5,309 nucleotides of DNA from NCBI GenBank assembly GCA_938030735.1, contig CALHIM010000003.1, positions 1-5,309 of the forward strand. Reading direction: 5' to 3'. Position numbers and translations under genes: made by a program. The notes under the pieces are model-generated. The model was not told where the DNA came from and searched no databases. It saw only the letters and a list, made by a program, of their open reading frames with translations. How positions within the stretch are numbered: the first letter of the stretch is position 1; each line of letters starts with the position of its first letter. This DNA is from an uncultured bacterium (GTDB lineage: Bacteria > Patescibacteriota > Saccharimonadia > Saccharimonadales > Saccharimonadaceae). Below, piece by piece: positions 1 to 3,768 of the stretch.

Positions 1-46
1 ACAACTTGTACGTACTCTTGAATACTTCGCTAAAATCGCTAAATAA
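1..46 (+). CDS. gap: Glyceraldehyde-3-phosphate dehydrogenase, C-terminal end only (partial)
   Basis: The frame from base 2 reads QLVRTLEYFAKIAK and then a TAA stop at 44-46. This matches the C-terminal end I remember for streptococcal glycolytic GAPDH (GapA/Plr), whose last residues follow a SYTA segment. The enzyme oxidises glyceraldehyde-3-phosphate to 1,3-bisphosphoglycerate with NAD in the cytoplasm. Only 14 residues are visible, so the call rests on recall of that tail. It is supported by an intrinsic terminator 13 bases downstream and by the next gene, since gap beside an RluA-family synthase is a familiar streptococcal order. The rest of the gene lies left of the window. Confidence 0.75.
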   Translation, partial: QLVRTLEYFAKIAK

Positions 47-59
47 TTCTTGAGTTGAT

Positions 60-92
60 AAAAGCAAGGCTAACTGGTCTTGCTTTTTTTGT
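60..92 (+). terminator. Intrinsic terminator of gap
   Basis: The arms AAAAGCAAG (60-68) and CTTGCTTTT (79-87) pair around a 10-base loop, and the T run reaches base 90. It lies 13 bases after the gap stop codon. Read on the other strand the tail is only about four T, so it mainly serves + strand transcription. Confidence 0.85.
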
Positions 93-101
93 ATCTATAA
101 G

Positions 102-130
102 AAAAAATGGATGATAGTGTCATCCATTTT
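102..130 (-). terminator. Intrinsic terminator of the pseudouridine synthase gene, overlapping its stop codon
   Basis: On the - strand the arm AAAATGGATGA (130-120) pairs perfectly over 11 bp with TCATCCATTTT (114-104), around a 5-base loop, and continues into a T run at 107-102. The last codons and the TGA stop (122-120) of the synthase form the first arm. On the + strand the same hairpin has a tail of only four T, so it may work weakly there too. Confidence 0.85.
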
Positions 131-995
131 GGTTTAATTCTCTTTCAAATGTATCTGATAGCGCAGTAAAGCTTAATTTGTTTAAGGTCAGAGGATGGAC
201 AAAGGATAGTTTAAATGCGTGTAACATTAGTCTGCTAGCTTTGGAATGTGGATTGTAGAGAGGATCTCCAAGGATTGGATGTCCGTGGTGAGATAGGTGC
301 ACTCGAATCTGATGAGTGCGTCCTGTTTTCAATCTACATCGAACGAGACTGGTTTTGTTTTGAAATTGTTTCAACCGAGTTACTTGGGTTTCGGCGTATT
401 GACCATTTTTTTGATCCACAACTCTTTTTCTACGATCGTGACGATCGCGACCTATTTTATCTCGGAAGATAAGTTCTTTAGAACCTACTTTTCCTTCAAC
501 CAGAGCCCAGTACTCGCGGGAAACCTCTTTTTTCTCCAATAATCGATTGAGGATGGGCAGTATAAATGGATTTTTAGCAAATAGTACGAGGCCACTCGTT
601 TCCTTATCTAGGCGATGGACAACATAGCAAGTCTGGCCTACATAGGCGCTGACATGATTGAGAAGTGCAATTTCTTCTGGTTGATTCCCGTGAGTTTTCA
701 TACCTTCTGGTTTGTTCACGACGATCAAATGTTTGTCTTGGTAGACTTCTTGGACAAGATTAGGATTTCCCCAAACAATTTCTTTTGTAGGATAATCCTC
801 CTCATCGAAAATCAGTTGACATTCATCTCCAGATTTGACAGTTTGATGCCAGTGGACTTCTTCTTGATTGATGAGAAAGTGCTTTTTAATTCTCAAGAAA
901 TGCCGTATTTTTCTCGGAATAAGTAGTTGCTCCTCCAAGAAGACTTTGATAGTCATTTCAGGAAGAGAATCAGGGATAACAAAGGTAAATTTCAT
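120..995 (-). CDS. RluA-family pseudouridine synthase (RluD-like)
   Basis: This 291-residue protein isomerises uridine to pseudouridine in structured RNA, most likely 23S rRNA. The N-terminal part (about 13-65) is basic, has an RKIRHFLR segment and looks like an S4-type RNA-binding domain. The catalytic domain carries the family signature HRLDKETSG at 127-135, with D130 as the expected catalytic aspartate, and GRTHQIRVH at 225-233. Length is normal for the family. The ATG at 995 gives a full N-terminus but has no Shine-Dalgarno sequence; a -10 box lies 6 bases upstream, so a leaderless mRNA is likely. The next in-frame ATG (M14) also lacks a clear ribosome site. The gene converges with gap and belongs to the chromosomal flank. 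The target nucleotide cannot be told from sequence alone, because streptococci carry several paralogues, so no symbol is given. Confidence 0.93.
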   Translation of the reverse strand: MKFTFVIPDSLPEMTIKVFLEEQLLIPRKIRHFLRIKKHFLINQEEVHWHQTVKSGDECQLIFDEEDYPTKEIVWGNPNLVQEVYQDKHLIVVNKPEGMKTHGNQPEEIALLNHVSAYVGQTCYVVHRLDKETSGLVLFAKNPFILPILNRLLEKKEVSREYWALVEGKVGSKELIFRDKIGRDRHDRRKRVVDQKNGQYAETQVTRLKQFQNKTSLVRCRLKTGRTHQIRVHLSHHGHPILGDPLYNPHSKASRLMLHAFKLSFVHPLTLNKLSFTALSDTFERELNQNG

Positions 996-1001
996 ACAGA
1001 T

Positions 1002-1010
1002 ATTGTAACA
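1002..1010 (-). promoter_or_regulatory. Extended -10 promoter of the pseudouridine synthase gene
   Basis: The - strand reads TGTTACAAT, a TGn extension followed by TACAAT (5 of 6 to consensus). The -10 ends at 1002, so a start site seven bases downstream falls on the A of the ATG at 995. With 17 bp spacing the -35 would be TATCCA at 1030-1025, which is weak; the extended -10 may compensate. No other ribosome site is present, which supports leaderless transcription, but this is inferred. Confidence 0.6.
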
Positions 1011-1048
1011 AAAAATAGATTATTTGGATAGGGAAACTAGCTAAATTC

Positions 1049-1077
1049 TTGTCTTCCTATGGGGAAGATGATAAAAT
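1049..1077 (+). promoter_or_regulatory. Sigma-A promoter pointing into the element
   Basis: TTGTCT at 1049-1054 and TAAAAT at 1072-1077 are separated by exactly 17 bp, and a TG one base before the -10 makes it an extended -10. The start site would be near 1084. It diverges from the synthase promoter. Nothing on the + strand downstream is a recognisable gene: transcription would meet the hairpin at 1114-1138 and then run antisense to the recombinase. It may be the native promoter of the gene formerly beside the synthase (pbp2A in the order I remember), or an element promoter. Confidence 0.5.
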
Positions 1078-1113
1078 GTCCACACCTTACTCAGCAGTCT
1101 TAATTTTATATAC

Positions 1114-1138
1114 AGAGCGAGTCTTGGCTCGCTCTTTT
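1114..1138 (+). terminator. Strong hairpin at the 3' end of the recombinase gene, possible terminator
   Basis: AGAGCGAG (1114-1121) pairs perfectly with CTCGCTCT (1128-1135) around a 6-base loop. On the + strand it is followed by a short T run (four T, 1135-1138), enough for modest termination of transcripts from the promoter at 1049-1077. On the - strand the stem is followed by TGTATAT, a poor U tract, so it is a weaker terminator for the recombinase transcript. It touches the recombinase stop codon at 1137-1139. Confidence 0.55.
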
Positions 1139-2807
1139 AAATATCACCAATAAATCGGTAGTGTATTTCCAGTTTAATTTGTCTATTCTTGCCTCTACCA
1201 ATCGGTTGGTGGATAATAATTTTATCAATCAATTCGTTGATAATTTTCGGTGTCAACTTCTCAAGCTGAGTATATTTTCGAATGGTTGTCATAAATTTTT
1301 CAATGTTGTTGACAGATTTCATTTTCACCCCAAGAGTTTCGGTGGCGGTTTGGACTTTTTCCTTCAACTCGGCTTGTTCCGCCTCATAGCTGTCGCACAA
1401 TTTTTTGAAACGGTCGTCCGCAATTTCACCCAACAGTTGCTTTTCGTAGAGTCGCTGGATGATAGTATCCAACTCCACCATTCGCTGTTCGTTTTTGGTC
1501 AGCTGTTTTTGCAGTTCGCTAAACTTCTTGGTTTCTTTGATTTCAAACTTGTCCTTCAAGCGTTGTAATAAATCTGCTTCGTTAATCTGAAATGAGTTTA
1601 TCAGTTCTTGAAGCTCGTTTAAAATTAGGTCTTCCAATGCTTCTTTACGAAGATAGTGACTGCCCGAACAAGTATCGCCAGCTCGCTTAAAATGGTGACA
1701 TTTATAATGGTCGAGATTCACACCAGCTTTTTCTTGTGGACAAAAACTGAGTTTATGTCCGTTTTCGCAATAAAGCAAGCCTGCAAACAAATTTTCGTGT
1801 CCTATTTTGTTTTTCCAGTTCTGCCTTTGAATGACTCGCTTGTGTCCCATCATTTTTCTTGCAATTTCAAAATCTTCCTTCGAAATAATCGCTTCGTGGC
1901 TATCTGGGAAAATTAGCCAATCTTCACGAGGTCGCATGCGACAATTCCGCTGTTTGTAGGAAATTTTCGCAGTTTTCAAGTTAATTGTTGAGCCGATATA
2001 TTCCTCTTTTTCTAATATTTGCCAAATCATCTGAGTTTTCCAATAACAAGGGTCGCTCTCTAAAATCCGATAGTTTGCAACGCCCAGATTCATTTTGTAG
2101 CGAGCAGGAGTGAGGATTTTGTCACACCTTAAACCTTGAGCTATCTCGGTTGGCGTTCTGCCTGAAATATATTCCGAAAATATCCGTTTAACGATTTTTG
2201 AAGCATATTCATCCACCAACCACTCTTTGCGATTTTCTGGATTATTGAGGTATCCATAAGGGGCAATCCAGCCGATTTTTTCACCATTTTTGGCTTTGGT
2301 ATGTTTCGAAAGCTTAATTTTCTCGCTACACTGCATACTATACCAGTTGTTAAACAGGGAAACCAACGGTGTGAGATAGGCATCTTGGCTGGATTTCTTG
2401 TTGCTATCTATATTTTCTTGTAGGGAAATGAAGCGAATGTTTTTCGAAGGGAAAGTTACTTCCAAAAGATTGCCAGTGAGCAGGTAATCTCGTGAAACAC
2501 GGCTCAAATCCTTTACCACAAAATTCGAAACTTGGTTGTTTTCAACCAATGCTAGAGCTTGTTGGAAAGCTGGACGCTGGGTATTTGAACCTGAATAGCC
2601 ATCATCGTAAAATACAATTGGGTTGTTCAAATTCTCTCGCTCCGCCAGTTTGCTTAAAATCAAGCGTTGGTTGGAAATTGAGTTAGATTCACCTTCGTTT
2701 GCGTCTTCTGCAGAAAGCCTACAATACAAAACGCTCATCTCGCTCAAACCTTCAAACTCAACCTCCGTCCAATCTGGAATTTGCCTTGTTAATGTGCTGT
2801 TTGTCAT
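1137..2807 (-). CDS. Large serine recombinase of the TndX/TnpX type
   Basis: This 556-residue enzyme cuts and rejoins DNA through a serine nucleophile to excise and integrate the element. The N-terminal resolvase domain (about 24-170) has YCRLS at 28-32, making S32 the expected nucleophile and R30 its partner, then SISNQ at 43-47, DDGYSG at 68-73 and the arginine-rich LSRVSRD at 101-107. A recombinase domain follows (about 176-320, GWIAPYGY at 179-186), then a zinc-ribbon-like segment with C347, C370 and C380, a coiled coil (about 425-490), and a C-terminal region (about 500-556) like DUF4368. The chosen ATG at 2807 has AAAGGAG five bases upstream; the upstream TTG at 2822 overlaps that site and is rejected. 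The gene is the last of the element operon and abuts the chromosomal flank, as expected for an integrase at an element end. The usual CxxC of the zinc ribbon reads CENGH, so one ligand seems missing. Confidence 0.95.
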   Translation of the reverse strand: MTNSTLTRQIPDWTEVEFEGLSEMSVLYCRLSAEDANEGESNSISNQRLILSKLAERENLNNPIVFYDDGYSGSNTQRPAFQQALALVENNQVSNFVVKDLSRVSRDYLLTGNLLEVTFPSKNIRFISLQENIDSNKKSSQDAYLTPLVSLFNNWYSMQCSEKIKLSKHTKAKNGEKIGWIAPYGYLNNPENRKEWLVDEYASKIVKRIFSEYISGRTPTEIAQGLRCDKILTPARYKMNLGVANYRILESDPCYWKTQMIWQILEKEEYIGSTINLKTAKISYKQRNCRMRPREDWLIFPDSHEAIISKEDFEIARKMMGHKRVIQRQNWKNKIGHENLFAGLLYCENGHKLSFCPQEKAGVNLDHYKCHHFKRAGDTCSGSHYLRKEALEDLILNELQELINSFQINEADLLQRLKDKFEIKETKKFSELQKQLTKNEQRMVELDTIIQRLYEKQLLGEIADDRFKKLCDSYEAEQAELKEKVQTATETLGVKMKSVNNIEKFMTTIRKYTQLEKLTPKIINELIDKIIIHQPIGRGKNRQIKLEIHYRFIGDI

Positions 2808-2812
2808 AGTGT

Positions 2813-2819
2813 CTCCTTT
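2813..2819 (-). promoter_or_regulatory. Ribosome binding site that sets the recombinase start
   Basis: AAAGGAG on the - strand lies five bases before the ATG at 2807. It decides the start against the in-frame TTG at 2822, which would place this site inside the coding region and lacks one of its own. I found no convincing promoter in the 75-base gap 2808-2882, so the gene is probably expressed from the upstream operon, though a weak local promoter cannot be excluded. Confidence 0.8.
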
Positions 2820-2882
2820 CAATTACACTCTAACCCATGGACAGGATACCTCGAAAGGGCGAAGAAGTCCAGTGTTTGGGGC

Positions 2883-3005
2883 TTATTTTTCCTGCAAAAT
2901 CAGCTTTTCCAGTAATTCTTTCAAACTTTTCGAACCACCAAATCTTCGGTCAATCTTAAAAGTTGCTCGCCCGATTTTGACAATTCGTTCTTTTTCATTA
3001 TTCAT
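2883..3005 (-). CDS. TnpW-like small transposon-encoded protein
   Basis: A 40-residue frame begins at the ATG at 3005 and ends at TAA 2883-2885. The start overlaps the last 8 bases of the replication-relaxation gene and has GGAGGA at 3018-3013, eight bases upstream, so it is very likely translated and coupled to that gene. The middle, VKIGRATFKI at 9-18, followed by a basic stretch and a helical SLKELLEKLI at 27-36, resembles the short TnpW proteins encoded with TnpX-type recombinases (Tn4451 family), whose core is a similar RIGRTTY-like strand. The place directly before a TnpX/TndX-type recombinase fits that family. The biochemical role of TnpW is not known to me; a helper or regulator of recombination is a guess. 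Assignment is from pattern memory and could be wrong, but a real small gene is well supported by the ribosome site and overlap. Confidence 0.72.
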   Translation of the reverse strand: MNNEKERIVKIGRATFKIDRRFGGSKSLKELLEKLILQEK

Positions 3006-3768
3006 CTGTTCGTCCTCCAATCCATTCACTAAATTCCTCCAGCGTCACCACCTGAAACATTGGGTGAAAGTTGTTTAGCTCGCTTTCAATTTTCTTCGCA
3101 ATCGCTTCTTTTCGTTTGTCGTGTGGTACAATCCATATAACCAGTGGAAACACACCGTCTTGCTCTCGCTGCTCAATGCCTGTTTGGTAGTAGGCGATGT
3201 ATTTTTTGCACTGGTTCACCACTCGATTGAGGCTTTCGGTCGCCATATCAATTTCATAAAAATAACTATCCTCGTATATCCCCAAAACTAGCTGGGCAAA
3301 AGCATCAGGTTTGAGAAAAATCTTCTTACCCGAAAAGGTGGCGTAGGTGCGGTGGCAGGTGGGTTCAAAATCGAACCGTTCCAGCTGGATTTTACCAGCT
3401 TCTTCCAACAATTTCAGAAAAACATACGCTTGTGTTACCGCCAGCGTGTGTTCCAAGTGGTGGGCAGTGGGTTCATACTTATTTTTAAAGCGTTGTGGAC
3501 GGTGTAATGCTTTCAACCCTTTTATCGTGATGTACCAAACGAAACTGCCTGAACCTGCTCGCACACCACCGATTCTCCGTTTGAGGTTATTGATGAGTTG
3601 GCGATTTTTGATCTGGTTTAAAAGCAAGTTAGCTCTTCGGAAAGCAGTTCGCGAATGCTGGCTATCCTGAAAATAGAGGGCAACAATCTGCTTGGTGGTC
3701 GCATAACGGCACTGGGCGAGTAGGGTTAAAATCTTTCGTTCTTTTTCCGTTAGTTCAATTTTCTCCAT
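2998..3768 (-). CDS. Replication-relaxation family protein (Replic_Relax-like)
   Basis: This 256-residue protein starts with a winged-helix-like DNA-binding domain (about 5-90: helices around LTEKERKILTLLA, then a basic stretch at 61-70 and a YITIKGLKAL segment). The HLEHTLAV motif at 104-111 is typical of the Replic_Relax family (PF13814 as I recall), found on plasmids and integrative elements and linked to DNA transfer or replication. The C-terminal half has KPDAF at 153-157, YEIDMATES at 171-179 and KKYIAYY at 188-194. Their order resembles the D, E-x-D, K pattern of restriction-endonuclease-like folds; that is inference. No membrane segment or signal peptide is visible. The ATG at 3768 has GAGGAGGA five bedded bases upstream (3780-3773) and overlaps the ATPase gene by 14 bases. 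The pairing with a VirD4/HerA-type ATPase suggests they act together on transferring DNA. Family call is fairly secure; the molecular activity is not established. Confidence 0.8.
   Translation of the reverse strand: MEKIELTEKERKILTLLAQCRYATTKQIVALYFQDSQHSRTAFRRANLLLNQIKNRQLINNLKRRIGGVRAGSGSFVWYITIKGLKALHRPQRFKNKYEPTAHHLEHTLAVTQAYVFLKLLEEAGKIQLERFDFEPTCHRTYATFSGKKIFLKPDAFAQLVLGIYEDSYFYEIDMATESLNRVVNQCKKYIAYYQTGIEQREQDGVFPLVIWIVPHDKRKEAIAKKIESELNNFHPMFQVVTLEEFSEWIGGRTDE
3013..3018 (-). promoter_or_regulatory. Ribosome binding site of the TnpW-like gene, inside the preceding gene
   Basis: GGAGGA on the - strand lies eight bases before the ATG at 3005, within the last codons of the replication-relaxation gene. 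It is the main evidence that the 40-residue frame is a gene. It also selects this frame over a second ATG at 2998 in another frame, which encodes only 25 residues. Confidence 0.8.

Larger units (their letters stand above)
996..1136. other. Probable chromosome/element junction region
   Basis: This 141-base gap lies between a housekeeping gene and the recombinase gene of a mobile element, so one element end probably falls here. A TndX/TnpX-type recombinase gene usually sits close to one end of its element. Both promoters look like a host divergent intergenic region, so the boundary is more likely between about 1078 and 1136. A small inverted repeat, TCTTCC (1052-1057) and GGAAGA (1063-1068), is present but overlaps the + promoter. 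The exact attachment core cannot be placed without the other end or an empty site. Confidence 0.5.

Noticed and set aside
1052..1068. Inverted repeat TCTTCC/GGAAGA as a terminator or attachment core
   Set aside because: It has no T run and sits inside a good promoter spacer. With no second element end available for comparison, an attachment core cannot be supported.
1076..1153. 25-codon + strand frame starting just after the promoter at 1049-1077
   Set aside because: Its ATG overlaps the -10 box, there is no ribosome site, and it runs through the hairpin and the recombinase stop. The sequence is not protein-like to me.
1161..1568. Open frame of 135 codons on the + strand opposite the recombinase
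   Set aside because: It lies wholly inside the well-supported recombinase gene, has no ribosome site worth noting and no recognisable motifs. It reads as an antisense shadow.
2808..2822. TTG start at 2822 giving five extra residues to the recombinase
   Set aside because: It would put the strong AAAGGAG site inside the coding region and has no ribosome site of its own. The ATG at 2807 is preferred.
2921..2998. 25-codon - strand frame starting at ATG 2998, in the stop codon of the replication-relaxation gene
   Set aside because: The ribosome site at 3013-3018 fits the ATG at 3005 better. The other frame gives a longer product with TnpW-like features.
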